This document shows positions 36,423 through 47,482 of a stretch of 64,000 nt of DNA, piece by piece. A model generated the notes under the pieces. The model had not been told where the DNA came from and did no database searches. It saw nothing but the letters and a program-made list of their open reading frames with translations. Source of the DNA: Gentiana macrophylla (taxonomy: Eukaryota; Streptophyta; Magnoliopsida; Gentianales; Gentianaceae); NCBI GenBank assembly GCA_026214975.1, contig CM047815.1:80496800-80560799 (forward strand), read 5' to 3'. Each line of letters starts with the position of its first letter. Within the stretch, counting starts at the first letter, position 1. Position numbers and translations under genes: made by a program.

Positions 36423-37835
36423 TGTTGGTCCCAGAGAAGGGTAAAACTATAGCCAGAGGGGGGTGAATGACTATAGTGGAGTTTCAAAAACATTTCTTAT
36501 ATTTAAAATCATTTGGGCAGTGGATAAGTCCCTTCTTACTAAGTTATTTCAAGGCAGTTTAAGCAATCACAAATATATGATATAATATAAGCAATTAAAT
36601 GAATGCAGTAAGGTAAATTGCAGAAAGTAAATTGACACAAGGCTTATAGTGGTTTAGGGTGGTGTAATCCCTTAATCCACTCTTCTCCTGTGATGATCGG
36701 AGGAATTCACTATTGTTTTCACAGATACAATAGTACGATTGTCCTTGACTTCACAAGCTTCACAATCTACAAGACTATCACTCCTTGATGCGCAATGGCT
36801 TGGTGACTCGAGTCTCTTTTCAACGCTTCATTGGGATCAAATCCTTCAGCAACTATCACAAACACAGTGCCTTCTCAGATGGCTCTGATTCAGTTGCTTG
36901 ATTGATGTGAATTGGATTCACAAACTTGTTGATCAATCTCAGCGCTTGATGTTTCATTTGTAGCTCTTAGATTTGAGTTGATCACTAGATATTTCCTTTT
37001 TAGCACATATAGAAGAATTTTCACTTTGACAGCGTTTTTTGCTCAGATTTTTGATCGTTCTCTTTCTTCTTCTTCTCTTTCTGTCAATGCCTTCTATTTA
37101 TAGCCTTGATTATTCTTGATTTGAGTTTCCGTCCGTTGGCTATATTAATGAGGGGAATAATCCTTGATTTTATTTTTGATTCCCCCTTAATTGTATTCTC
37201 CTTGATTTCAGTGATCGGATTTTTTACTTCAAACGTTTAACAGGAAATCCGTCCTTGATTGATCCTCTATTGATTATGCATTTAATGCTTGATCTTCTAT
37301 ATCTTCTTCATATTTCAACAATCTGACTAAGTAAGGTTTACTCAGTCGTTCTTTGATCGGTCAAGTGATCTATCTGACTTTTCCGCTTAGATCTTCCTTC
37401 ACTGCTTTGTCTTCACTCTACCGAAAGTCAGTTTACTTTGCCGATTCACTGTTTCCTTCATTCTTTCAGTTTAAGGAGAATCCTTGTACTTCACTGATCC
37501 TTGATTTGGGTGAGATCAGTGTACACCATATTTTAACATTAAGTTTCATCACTCAAAACATAATTTAGACTTATCCAAGGTCATCACAAACTTCCTTGTT
37601 TATAAGTCAGACCATAATGTCTTCATTGCTTCTCTGCTGGTACTTGACTGGCTTTACTCTGCCAAAAATCTATTTTTGCTTTGCCGTCATACCAACTAGT
37701 ACAATACTTGTCTGACTCAACTTATACAACATGTCGGACTCTAAGTAAAGACTATACAGAGTGTTCTAACTTACTTCAGGCTTGCTATAACAGCTAGTAT
37801 GGCCATCATCAAAACATAATAAAATGTTCCTAACA
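36423..37835 (-). repeat. Sirevirus-like copia 5' LTR
   Basis: 1413 bp, the partner of 24816-26228, with the same borders. A TATA-type box lies near 37093-37103 on the minus strand, and CTTTGCCG-type repeats sit upstream of it. Confidence 0.93.
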
Positions 37836-38520
37836 ACAGTCAATCAATTTACGAAATCCATGACTGAGCTGAATACAAACTTCACCACTAATTGTCAGAA
37901 GAATGATACAAGACTAACAAATCAAGAAGTCTTAGTGCAGACTATGTCGCACCAAGTGGGGCAGATTGCAGAACAAGTGTCAGCCCGTCCTCTAGGAGGA
38001 TTGCCAAGTAATACTGAGAAGAATTCAAAGGACTTGAATGCAATTATGACTAGAAGCGGAAAGGAACTGCTTGGACCAGTTATACCAACTATCCAGGTAG
38101 AATCAGAGAGCAGTCAAAAGCAGAACGCAGTAGAATCTGGAGAAAAAGATGAGCCGGTAACCCGGGACAATGCTGCGGTAAACCGGGAGTCTAAAATTTC
38201 ATCAAAAAAGTAGGCAGAGTAGCAGCAGTCAACAGGTAAGTCTTCACGAATTGTAACTATTAATCCTGCTACTTTACCCTATCCCCCTAGGAAATATAAG
38301 CTGAATAATGATGATGTTTGTTATAAAAAGTTTATAGAGATGTTTAAAAAGTTGCAAGTGAATATACCTTTGGTAGAAGCTCTGGAGGGAATGCCAGAGT
38401 ATGCAAAATTCTTAAAAGAAGCCATTTCTACCAAGAGGAAATTGTTAGACCTGGAAACTATTTGCCTTAACTAGGAATGCTCGGTAGTTCTGCAACGCAA
38501 ACTGCCTTCTGAAGTGTAAA
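37836..38520 (+). pseudogene. Athila gag, C-terminal part
   Basis: Continues Athila gag after the copia insertion: TVNQFTKSMTELNTNFTTN, QVGQIAEQVSARPLGGLPSNTE, NAIMTRSGKEL, then stops, then the conserved LPYPPRKYKLNNDD and EMFKKLQVNIPLVEALEGMP segments that precede protease. At 38154-38188 the gene carries GCCGGTAACCCGGG and CGGTAAACCGGG, phrases like those in the LTR. Several stops break it. Confidence 0.9.
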
Positions 38521-39105
38521 GATCCTGGGAGCTTCCGCATACCATGCACAATTGGAGGAGTATGCCTGAACAAATCATTATGTGATCTTGGAGACAATGT
38601 CAATCTGATGCCACTCTCCATCTTTCATAAGTTAGGCATGAAGGAGTTAAATGAAACATCTATAACCCTTCAATTAGCAGATATGTCTATGAAGCAACCT
38701 TGTGGAGTGGTGGAGGATGTTTTGGTGAAAGTTGATAAGTTTGTATTCCCTGTAGACTTTGTGGTGCTAGACATGGAAGCTAATCATGATGTTCCATTGA
38801 TCTTAGAAAGACCTTTCCTAGCTACGAGCAAAACATTGATAGATGTTCATAAAGGGGAGCTGATTCTGAGAGTGAATGAGGACAAGGTAGTGTTCAATGT
38901 GATGAATTCAATGAGATATGCTAAAGATGAAAGAGAAGCATGCTACATGCTAGATGCCATAGACGAACTTGTTTTGGAATTATATCAACAAGTGGCACTA
39001 GACCCTGAAGTAGCAGAGACTTTGCTCCTGAAGGATGAGGAAAGTTATGAGGAAACCTGGCATGGGTGTAGTGAAGGTCAAGTGCAAGAAATATAACCTA
39101 TATCT
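38521..39105 (+). pseudogene. Athila protease
   Basis: DPGSFRIPCTIGG...LCDLGDNVNLMPLSIFHKLGM...VDFVVLDMEANHDVPLILERPFLATSKTLIDVHKGELILRV is an aspartic protease of the Athila type. Intact relatives have DLGAS at the active site; here the codons at 38584-38598 give DLGDN, so cleavage activity is doubtful. The frame from 38608 to 39096 is open. Confidence 0.88.
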
Positions 39106-40172
39106 TCCGTGGATATAGGAGGAACCATTCATAGACCTTCGTGGCACAAATTCTTTGACTTACAATTGACTGGTAAGTTGTTAAGATCATCATTAGAAGA
39201 ACCACTAAGGAATTTAACCTTGAAACATTTGCCTTCTCACCTGAAGTACGTATACTTACAAGATGATACTCTCCCTCTTATAATTTCAGTGTCATTATCA
39301 CATTTAGAGGAGGAGAAACTGTTAAGAGTACTGAGAGAGCATAAGGGAGAGTTTGGGTGGACCATTGCAGATATTAGAGGAATAAGCCCATCGGTGTGCA
39401 TGCATAAGATTTCTGTAGACCCTGAAAAGAAAGAGGTAGCACAACCTCAGAGGAGTTTGACGCCACAACTAAAAGATGTTGTTAAGGAGGAGATTATAAA
39501 GATGTTAGAGATGGGAATCATTTTCCCGATTGCAGACAGTGAATGGGTGAGCCCGATTCATGTGGTGCCCAAGAAAGGAGGATTCATTGTCCAACCTAAT
39601 GAGTTTGATGAGTTGATCCCTGTGAGACTAATTACTGGACATCGAGTTTGCATAGACTTCAGGAAGCTGAATGATGCAACTCTTAAAGATCATTTTCCCT
39701 ACCATTCATTGATCAGATGTTAGAAAGATTAAGCAGTCATGCATTTTATTGTTTCTTAGATGGATATTCTGGTTATTATTAGATTTATATTGCACCCGAG
39801 GACCGCGAGAAAACAACTTTCACATGTCCATATGGAACATCTACGTACAATCGCATGCCCTTTGGGTTATGTAATGCACCAACAACATTCCAAAGGTGCA
39901 TGATGTCATTATTTACGGACATGGTGGAAGATTTTCTGGAGATTTTCATTGATGATTTCTCTGTATTTGAAGATAGCTTTGACAAATGCTTGAACAATTT
40001 GAGTAAAGTGTTAAAGAGATGTGAAGAAACCAACCATGTACTTAACTGGGAAAAATGCCATTTCATGGTTACAGAAGAAATAGTGTTGGGACAAAGGATT
40101 TCAAAGAAAGGAATGGAAGTAGATAGAGCAAAGATAGAGGTGATAGAGAAGTTACCCCTCCAACGAACTTGA
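39106..40172 (+). pseudogene. Athila reverse transcriptase
   Basis: Blocks in order: EEIIKMLEMGIIFPIADSEW, SPIHVVPKKGGF, RVCIDFRKLNDATLKDHFPY (39109-39723), then after a stop FYCFLDGYSGYYQI, EKTTFTCPYGT, RMPFGLCNAPTTFQRCMMSLF, and the catalytic segment FIDDFSVF (Athila elements usually have MDD or IDD here), then LNWEKCHFMV, LGQRISKKGMEVDRAK. A frameshift near 40165 leads to RNase H. Confidence 0.95.
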
Positions 40173-40745
40173 AAGCGTTGCGAGCCTTTCTTGGCCACAC
40201 AGATTCTATAGGAGATTTAACAAGGACTTCTAAAGTCTCAGGACCTTTAATGTAATTGCTTGCAAAAGATATACCTTTCAGATTTGGAGAAGAATGCAAG
40301 CGAGCATTCAACACATTAAAGCAAATTCTTATAACCGCCCTAATTCTGGTAGCACCAGATTGAAATAAACCTTTTGAGCTTATGTGTAATGCTCACGACA
40401 CGGCAGTTGGAGTAGCCTTGGGACAAAGGGAGGATAAAATATTTAAGCCTATCTATTACGCCAGCTGTAGCCTTAACAGTGCCTAGAGGAATTATGCGAC
40501 TATAGAGAATGAACTCTTGGCTGTCATCTTTTCGTTTGATAAGTTTCGACCTTATCTAACAGGATCGAAAGTCACTGTATTCACTGACCATGCAGCTTTG
40601 AAATACCTTCTAACTAAGCAAGACTCCAAGCCGAGATTATTGAGATGGATTCTACTCTTACAAGAGTTTGATGTGGAAATTAAAGACAAAAAAGGAGAGC
40701 AACCGACTGAGATTATAGAAAGCTTTCCTGATGAACAACTGTTTT
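40173..40745 (+). pseudogene. Athila RNase H
   Basis: KPFELMCNAHDTAVGVALGQREDKIFKPIYYAS, a stop, then [69 protein letters not shown]. In relatives the first motif is ELMCDAS; the Asp is Asn here, so a metal-binding residue appears lost. Confidence 0.9.
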
Positions 40746-42110
40746 CCGTCTCAATGGTCGCTCGAGTTGAGTCTCAGGCCCGATACCCTACATCAAGAGT
40801 GGGCAATGTATACCCTTGGTTTGCTAACATTGTCAATTACTTAGCAGGGAAGTACCTCCTACCAGAATTCAGCAATGCATATAAGAAGAAGTTCTTCACA
40901 TATCTAAAGTATTATCATTGGGATGATCCCTACCTATACAAATTGTGCCCTGATGCCATTCTTAGGAGAGATCGTCCATGATGATGAGATTCCAAGTATT
41001 TTGCACATGTGTCATGCTAGAGAAGCTGGAGGTCACTATGGACCAGACAAGACAGCCGCAAAGGTACTGCAGTGTGGATTCTATTGGCCAACCATTCATA
41101 AATCTGCTTAGGAGTTTACAAGAGCCTGTCATTCCTGTCAAATGACTGGTAATATTTCTAAGCAGAACGAGATGACAATGCAGAGTATCTTGGAAGTGGA
41201 GTTATTCGATGTTTAGGGAATTGATTTTGTGGGACCATTCACGCCATCAGTCTCAAATCGTTACATCCTGGTAGCAGCCGATTATGTTTCCAAATGGGTG
41301 GAAGCAGTGGCTTCACCTACTAATGATGCCAGGGTCATCCTGAGATTTCTTAAGAAGAACATTTTGATGAGGTTTGGTGTGCCAAGAGCCATAATTAGTG
41401 ACGGAGGGAGTCATTTCTGTAATAGGTTGTTTGAGAAGTTGATGATGAGATATGGGGTTAGACAAAAGATTGCAGTAGCGTATCACCCCCAGACAAGTGG
41501 ACAAGTAGAAGTCACGAATAGAGAGATTAAGAGGATCTTAGAGAAGACTGTGAATCCCACGAGTAAAGAATGGTCTTTGAAATTAGATAACTCTCTGTGG
41601 GCGTACAGAACAGCTTATTGGACCACGATTGGGATGTCACCTTATATGATAGTGTTTGGAAAATCATGTCATTTACCGGTAGAACTCGAGCACCGAGCAC
41701 TATAGGCTACGAGGTTTCTGAACATGGATGAGGATTTAGCCGGTGAAAAAAGAATGCTAGAGTTGAATAGATTGGAACAGTTTAGACTTCAAGCGTATGA
41801 GAATGCTAAGATTTACAAGGAGAGAACGAAACGCCTGCACGATAAGAAGATTCTGAACCGCACATTTCAAGTTGGAGACAAAGTGCTGGTATATAATTCG
41901 CATCTTCATCTTTTTCCTGGTAAATTGAAGTCTAGATGGTATGGACCACATGTAGTTACGAAAGTCTTCAATTCAGGAGCATGTGAAGTTAGAAATGAAA
42001 ACTCTGGGCAAGCTTTCACAGTCAACAGCCACAGGCTGAAACATTACCTAGAGCACAATTACAACCCTGAATTGGAAGTCTTTGCATTAGAGGAACCAGA
42101 ATATGAATGA
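40746..42110 (+). pseudogene. Athila integrase
   Basis: The zinc-binding segment reads CHAREAGGHYGPDKTAAKVLQCGFYWPTI, a stop, then RACHSCQ. The catalytic core has the acidic residues in [19 protein letters not shown] and [15 protein letters not shown] (about 41217-41540), then [34 protein letters not shown]. The C-terminal domain (41724-42110) includes KIYKERTKRLHDK and QVGDKVLVYNSHLHLFPGKLKSRWYGP. There is no chromodomain, as expected for Athila. Three stops interrupt the reading. Confidence 0.95.
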
Positions 42111-42956
42111 AGGAGCCCTATTAGTACAGTCGAGCTGACGACTATAAACTCGGAACTATTTCTAAACCCTTATTTATTGCTTTTGTTTATTTTATCTTGA
42201 GTCAATAAAGTAGCATGACAATCGCAAGGTTTTTTTCATCACATATATCTTCAGTCATCTGCCTAGAGATATATGTGGTTTTTTCCTTCACTATTCTCAT
42301 ATGATACCCTCGTAAATGTTTTCGCGTCTTGCTTAGGCCAATAAAAGAATAAAGTGGCTTAAACTATTTTTCTGCATTCCTCCGGTATGCACAATTACCG
42401 CCACCCTATTTTGTTGTTGCCCTTCCCATGTTACTCACAGTTTTTGGAAGAATTTGGAAAGTAGGTAACGACTTGGAAGAGGAATAACCGAGGAGCTAAT
42501 GATTCTGCTCCAGCATTCGTTTTGACTCAGCCATCATTTCCAGAGCTAAGTACTTTTTCTTCTCTTTATTATTAGTCATTGGGGACAATGTCTATAATAA
42601 GTGGGGGGTAAGGCGTCTTAGCTGGATAGTCGAAAAAAGGGAATATTTTTGAAAATTTAACAATTTTTTTAGCTTGTTATTTGCACGTCTTTGAGTAAGG
42701 AATCGGTAGAAAAGGAGCCCAAGTTCAATTTGAAGTGAGCTATAGCATATTCAATTTAGTTATGTTGATGTTGCATGAAGTAGTGAGAAGTGTTATTGAA
42801 TATGTAGTGATTAATGGGAGCTTATGGATTGTGGCTTAATGTATGTTTCGCGGAAATCTTTATTGAATATGTGGTAGTTGATGGGGATTGTTTTTGGAGG
42901 TACATTCCGCCTTGATACTCTGCTCGCGGACGAGCAGATGGCTAGTGGGGGGTAGT
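42111..42956 (+). other. Athila 3' internal region with two polypurine tracts
   Basis: 846 bases with no env-like frame. AAGTGGGGGGTAAGG at about 42600-42614, after the ATTGGGGACAATG phrase common in Athila tails, is one polypurine tract. TAGTGGGGGGTAGT at 42943-42956 is the one next to the 3' LTR. Confidence 0.75.
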
Positions 42957-44403
42957 TGATGACGGTCAAAATAGTCGATCCTACGGCATTAATATTCTAT
43001 CCATTGTGAGCTAAAAATAGTTGTTTCGACCTATAAAAGTGAACCATTTACATTGAATATCATATGTCGGGTTCGTGAGTCGAGAATTCTGCACCTAGCA
43101 TTTATTTTCCTTATTTCAATATTATTTCGTGCGTTATTTGATGATTTTCAGGATAAGGAATATTGGGCTGAGCATGATGGACGAATCTGAAGTGGACTGG
43201 ACGAAATGAATGGGCCTAAGGTATTCTAGAAGCATAAAAGTTATGTCGGTTGAAGAAAAAAGACAAAAATGCCCTCGGTAACTCGAGGGGCAGTGCCGAC
43301 TTACCGAGGGTCCAGAATCTTCCGAAATGTGTTTTCTTGGACGAGGGGTAGAACTAGTAGTTCCTAAGTCAGTTTAGATAGCTATAAATAAGAGGCTTCG
43401 CCTCAGAACACAATGTACTCAAATTATTCAAGGAAATTATGCAATAAAAGTTCTTTGTTCTTTATTTTATTTATTTATGAGTTCTGGTCGGAGAGACGAT
43501 GGAGTCGCCGCCTAGAGAGAGATCCGAGGGGGATCTACGCTCATCTTGGAGGGTAAGATCTTCTGTCTTTTCCAAGATGTAGATCTATCATTGTTCTATT
43601 CGATTAGTATGGTTTAATTGCTTATTTAGTTTAATTATGTAGTAGTTAGTTTATTTTACCCCATGTGTTATAGATCTGATTCGTTGGTGAAGAAATCATG
43701 AGATAGTAGTTGCGTTCTTCGGATCTGTGACGGTCTATATCGCTAGATCTGAATACCTATTAAATTAATAATTCATGATAATCGGCGCCAGCTACGTTGA
43801 TCGATAGATTTAATTTACATGATTTTAGCCTGATCAACTATTTGCATGTTATCGTAAATTAACATGAAGGACCACAAGTGAAGTGTTAATTAGAACATTA
43901 TCTAGATGGACCCACAGAACGTCTTTGGTCGGTGTCGATAGTTTATCAGGCGGGTTTGCGGTATGAGGTAACACTCCATATCAGCAGCTCTAGTTCTTTA
44001 TGCGTATGGGCTATTACGGACCAATTAAAGAGGGTAGCTTGCGTATAGATTGTCTATTGCCAATGTCGGAGTAGATAGGGTTAGAAGTTGTACCCGTAGC
44101 TAAACAATGAATAAATTCACCAATGGGGAGGACTGTTGCATGTGTGGGGGGAACAACTAATTACTCATAATTGAACTAATACCTTAGAAACTCTAGTTGC
44201 TTCGTTGAACTTGCATAATCTTGTTAGTTTGAGGCACCAGTACTACTATCTATATATTTAGTTGGTCGTAGACCGTTATCGTGACACTTCAATCTTGATA
44301 ATTAGACGTTCTTACGAGTCTCGGTAGGATTCGACCTTGACTCGCCAGTATTCTACTACGATAGACCTAGTCCTATTGCTAGTAAGTGCTTTGCACGCGA
44401 TCA
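42957..44403 (+). repeat. Athila 3' LTR
   Basis: 1447 bp, the partner of 21769-23215, ending ACGCGATCA and followed by the TSD CCGAC. A TATA-type box lies at about 43380-43390. Confidence 0.95.
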
Positions 44404-44690
44404 CCGACCTACGGAGGTCGGGGATGGTAACCAAGCAAATATCAGCTCGGACTCTTGTGCGGGCAGGAAGCTTGGCCTGAAAGGGACCTAGGCTTGGGAG
44501 AAAGTTCGAATACATGTATTAGCCGACCTGTAGAGGTTGAGATAGCATTTGTGCTTACTTTATTCGGAGGTCGAGCGTAGCCGAACTGTTCTGATCCAGC
44601 TGGCGGGTCATCCGATCCTTTAGACGGCCTTCCTTACTCTACACTTAATGCTAGGCCGCTACAGAGGTGCCACGTAGGTGAGTTCAAGTC
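44404..44690 (-). mobile_element. Tat-type gypsy LTR, right part
   Basis: Continues the LTR broken at 21768. The first 18 bases (CCGACCTACGGAGGTCGG, 44404-44421) form an inverted repeat CCGACCT/AGGTCGG. Related CCGACC/GGTCGG phrases recur at 44523-44575 and at 49272-49400 in the second copy of this LTR. The far border is unclear. Confidence 0.5.
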
Positions 44691-44850
44691 TTGGCATCGT
44701 CAGTAAGAATGAATCATTTCAATCTAGGACCAAGCACATTGATGTTCGTTATCATTGGATTCGGGATGTGTTGGAGTTGAAGTTGCTAGCACTTGAAGAA
44801 GAGTTGAGAAGTGAGAAGTTTGAGATATATCATTCTATTGTGGGAATGAC
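44691..44850 (+). pseudogene. Copia RNase H tail
   Basis: SRTKHIDVRYHWIRDVLE followed by SEKFEIYHSIVGM matches the end of copia pol (RTKHID.RYHWIRD..., REKFE.C..I.GM). Only the last 50 or so codons remain, and the linking segment with TK is lost. Confidence 0.75.
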
Positions 44851-45500
44851 AAATTCCTCCACAATGTTTGGGTGGATCACTCCTTTGTGGAGCCCACCGA
44901 GTAATAGTAAAATAAAATAAAAATATGTCAAGTATTATTTAAGGGAACAAGTTAGGTTAATTTTTCCCTAATATTTCTAATCTTCACAAAAATGAGAGGC
45001 AAAAAGAAGGAGAAATTCGCAGCTTTTATTGGTGTTGCAGCAACAACTTTCCGGCGATGACCGGGTATCGAAACGGACTCCGACCGGCACAAAATTTAGA
45101 GTGCTTGTTCGTCTCTCATTCTTCTTCAATCTGAACGGTGGAATTTTGTTTCAACGGTTCAATTTTTGGAAATCAGCCGCCGACCTGACTGCTGCGTTTC
45201 CGGTGATATTTTTCAACAACTCTTGTAATTTGCATTCTTGGTTGATGCTTTGGTGTAGTTGAGTTGGTTGATATGTTTGGAACACTTTTGTATCATCTTT
45301 TGCTGATTAGTGGAGATTTTTGTGGGTCTCGGCCTCGTGGTTTTTACACAAAAGGAACTGAATTAGATTTTGAATGGAGAGATGATGATGAAGCAATCTT
45401 CAAGAGAGAAACTACTTATGAGGGCTTTTTTGTAAGCAACACCAAATGACGGATCATAAATGAATGGGAATTGGCTGCTTTGGCCACCATTCCAGAAGAA
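44851..45500 (+). mobile_element. Probable LTR of the copia tail
   Basis: AT-rich sequence directly after the RNase H tail. Short plus-strand frames at 45029-45262 and 45264-45449 have no recognised domain. The second (FYTKGTELDFEWRDDDEAIFKRE, continuing past a stop as RIINEWELAALATIPEEQF) is compositionally protein-like and could be a captured gene fragment. I cannot identify it. Confidence 0.4.
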
Positions 45501-46238
45501 CAGTTTTAAAAAATAAAATAAAAAAGCATTGTCCATTTACTTACTATATTTAGCTAGTATTCTGATCTAATGTAAAATATATATATGATTAGGTGTCATG
45601 GTTAAATACACACACACACACTCTATATGTCAATGAAATGGATTGAACTAGCTTTACATGTTTTGATGCCCTTTATAATTGCAACTAAATTTGATCTGGG
45701 CAATATATGCAGTCAAAGATCGTACGAGGCCAGTGGACGTTTGGATCTTGGCAATATAACACAGACTACTTCATTCAAATCTTGTTCTAAAGCTACTAAC
45801 AAAAAAATATAGATTACTTCATTCATCCAAAATCATTGACATTCATAAAAGTAAATTGCTTCTATTTTGAAGTCACATACGGCTCTCTGATCTTATAATT
45901 GCAATTCCCAAAAGTAAGAGAGGCCTCAGCCAAATGCAAACCTCAAAATCCATATGAAATCGTTTTTCTTTTTTCTTTTCTTTTTCTGGGGAGGGGTTTG
46001 TTTTGGGGACTTGACTTGATAACAGATGACACCTTTTGAAAATCATATACTATCAACAAAAGGCCTAACCACCGCGCGTCCATCTGGCTCGATTCGGTCT
46101 GTGAATATTTTAAGAGGTGTTTCACTTCAAAACGATAAAACTCTGTCTATTTCTGCCTATAATTATGTTGCAATAGTGAATGAAAAGTAGACAGAAAATC
46201 ATTTGCATAAGAAATTTTCCTTTGCATTTCATACTTCT
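45501..46238. other. Gene-free stretch
   Basis: AT-rich sequence with a short CA repeat near 45610. No coding motif. It may be ancestral host DNA. Confidence 0.35.
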
Positions 46239-46370
46239 GAGATAATAAGGATGTATCAGTTCAACTGCTTGTTCGCTGTAGAAACTAAGCCCAAACCCAT
46301 AATTTTGAGATAACAAGGATGTATCAGTTCAACTGCTTGTTCGCTGTAGACACTAAACCCAAACCCATAT
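46239..46370. repeat. Tandem duplication across the TRIM left border
   Basis: Units of about 64-68 bp at 46239-46306 and 46307-46370 both carry AAGGATGTATCAGTTCAACT, then GCTTGTTCGC, then the first bases of the TRIM LTR. The duplicated unit spans the host/TRIM junction, so it arose after insertion. Confidence 0.75.
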
Positions 46371-46690
46371 AAGAGGAGATGCCTCATCCCAAAACCTAGA
46401 TTGTGAGGTGAGGGAAGTCCATCTCTTAATATGATGGGTGAAACAACCCCAAGTTCCCAATGTGGGACACTTTAACACGCTCCCCTCAAGTGTGGGCCGG
46501 GCACACAAGGCCAACAAATAGGCCCAACACTTGCACAATAAAGGGTGACTCTGATACCATGCAGAAACTAAGTTCAAACCCATTTAAGAGGAGGGGCCTC
46601 ATCCCCAAAACCTAGGTTGTGAGGTGAGGGAAGTCCATCTCTTAATATGGTGGTGAAACACCACAAGTTTCTAATGTGGACACTTTAACA
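46345..46690 (-). mobile_element. TRIM retrotransposon (131-133 bp LTRs)
   Basis: Two direct repeats, 46345-46477 and 46560-46690, both end in CACTTTAACA. Between them lie only about 80 bases. These end in CTCTGATACCA (46549-46559), the complement of the initiator-Met primer site TGGTATCAGAG. On the minus strand the order is therefore LTR (TGTTAAAGTG...TGCA), primer site, LTR. The flanks TTCGC (46340-46344) and TTCAC (46691-46695) form a 5-bp TSD with one CpG-to-CpA change. No coding capacity, as expected for a TRIM. Confidence 0.85.
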
Positions 46691-46695
46691 TTCAC

Positions 46696-47028
46696 ATTGA
46701 AGTGCCACAATCAGAACAAGGTAAAGACTGTCGTATCTTGGGAGACTGTTGTCATATAACTAGAGCAATAAAGTTTTAAGGTTTTCGCATTTAATGCTGA
46801 TTTGTGTTATTCAATTATGTATGCATTGTTATGTGTTTGACTATGAAATATATGTTCTCCATTCTGTTCTTTATTGTTGAAAATTCTGTTTAGGAAAGTT
46901 TCCATAAACATTATAATAGATTACTATAAAAGGGAATTGTCACCAACACTTACGACACAACAAGTTTAAGTATAAGGGGCATTTATGTCTTTAACTGATA
47001 GTTATGAGTGATATATTTAAACCCAAAA
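46696..47028. other. Gene-free stretch left of the Mutator-type MITE
   Basis: AT-rich, with no motif. Probably host intergenic DNA. Confidence 0.35.
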
Positions 47029-47037
47029 ACCCTCTTT

Positions 47038-47473
47038 GGCAAATTGCAATTTAGTCCTGCATGTAACCGGATACATTTTGCAATTTTGGTCCTGTATTTT
47101 ATCCGGTAACAATTTTGGTCCTTTAAGTGGTTTTTTCTTTTTGCAATAATGGTCCTGAATGCCGGAAAATGCTGACTAGACAATTTTTCCAGCAAAAAAA
47201 TGACATGTCATCCGAAATTGACATGTCAGCCTTCCACATCAATTTCAGATGACATGCATGTCAATTTCTGATGACATGCATTTTTTTTTTTTTGAGATGA
47301 CATGCATTTTTTTTTTGGCCTGAAAAGTTGTTCAGTCCGTATATTCCAGCGTTCAGGACCATTTTTGCAAAAAAAAAAAAAAAACTTATTAAGGACCAAA
47401 TTTGTGACCGGAGAAAACCAGGATCAAAATTGTAAAACGTGTTCAGTTAGAGGACTAATTTTACAATTTTGCC
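47038..47473. mobile_element. Mutator-type MITE with 9-bp TSD
   Basis: A 436-bp element with long imperfect inverted ends. The left end starts GGCAAATTGCAATTTAGTCC and the complement of the right end starts GGCAAAATTGTAAAATTAGT; both continue with GGTCCTG, CCGG and GGTCCTT blocks for about 130 bases. It is flanked by ACCCTCTTT at 47029-47037 and 47474-47482. A 9-bp duplication is the mark of Mutator-like elements. The plus-strand frame at 47302-47679 is incidental. Confidence 0.92.
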
Positions 47474-47482
47474 ACCCTCTTT

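Larger units (their letters stand above)
24816..37835 (-). mobile_element. Complete Sirevirus-like copia element
   Basis: LTRs of 1413 bp at both ends, both running from TGTTGGTCCCAGAG to TCCTAACA. Minus-strand order: 5' LTR, primer site, gag with zinc knuckle, protease DSG, integrase, RT with YVDDIIFGS, RNase H, a further large coiled-coil/acidic frame, polypurine tract, 3' LTR. Long LTRs, the YVDDIIFGS form and the extra frame after pol fit the Sirevirus lineage. It is inserted in Athila gag. The flanking pentamers (ATGAT and ACAGT) do not match, so the TSD is decayed or the border is a few bases off. Its gag is split by a solo LTR (33453-35243). Confidence 0.93.
21769..44403 (+). mobile_element. 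Complete Athila-type gypsy element, TSD CCGAC
   Basis: Two LTRs of equal length (1447 bp), a primer-binding site after the first, gag, protease, RT, RNase H, integrase and a polypurine tract before the second, flanked by CCGAC at 21764-21768 and 44404-44408. The RT block (EMGIIFPIADSEWVSPIHVVP, RMPFGLCNAPTTFQRCMMS, IDDFSVF) and the Asp-type primer site fit the Athila lineage. The gag is split by a 13-kb copia element (24816-37835). About 9 differences in the first 168 LTR bases indicate an old insertion. I find no env-like frame after integrase. Confidence 0.95.

Noticed and set aside
40746..42956. Env-like gene in the Athila element
   Set aside because: The 846 bases after integrase have no long frame; some Athila elements carry env-like genes but this copy does not.
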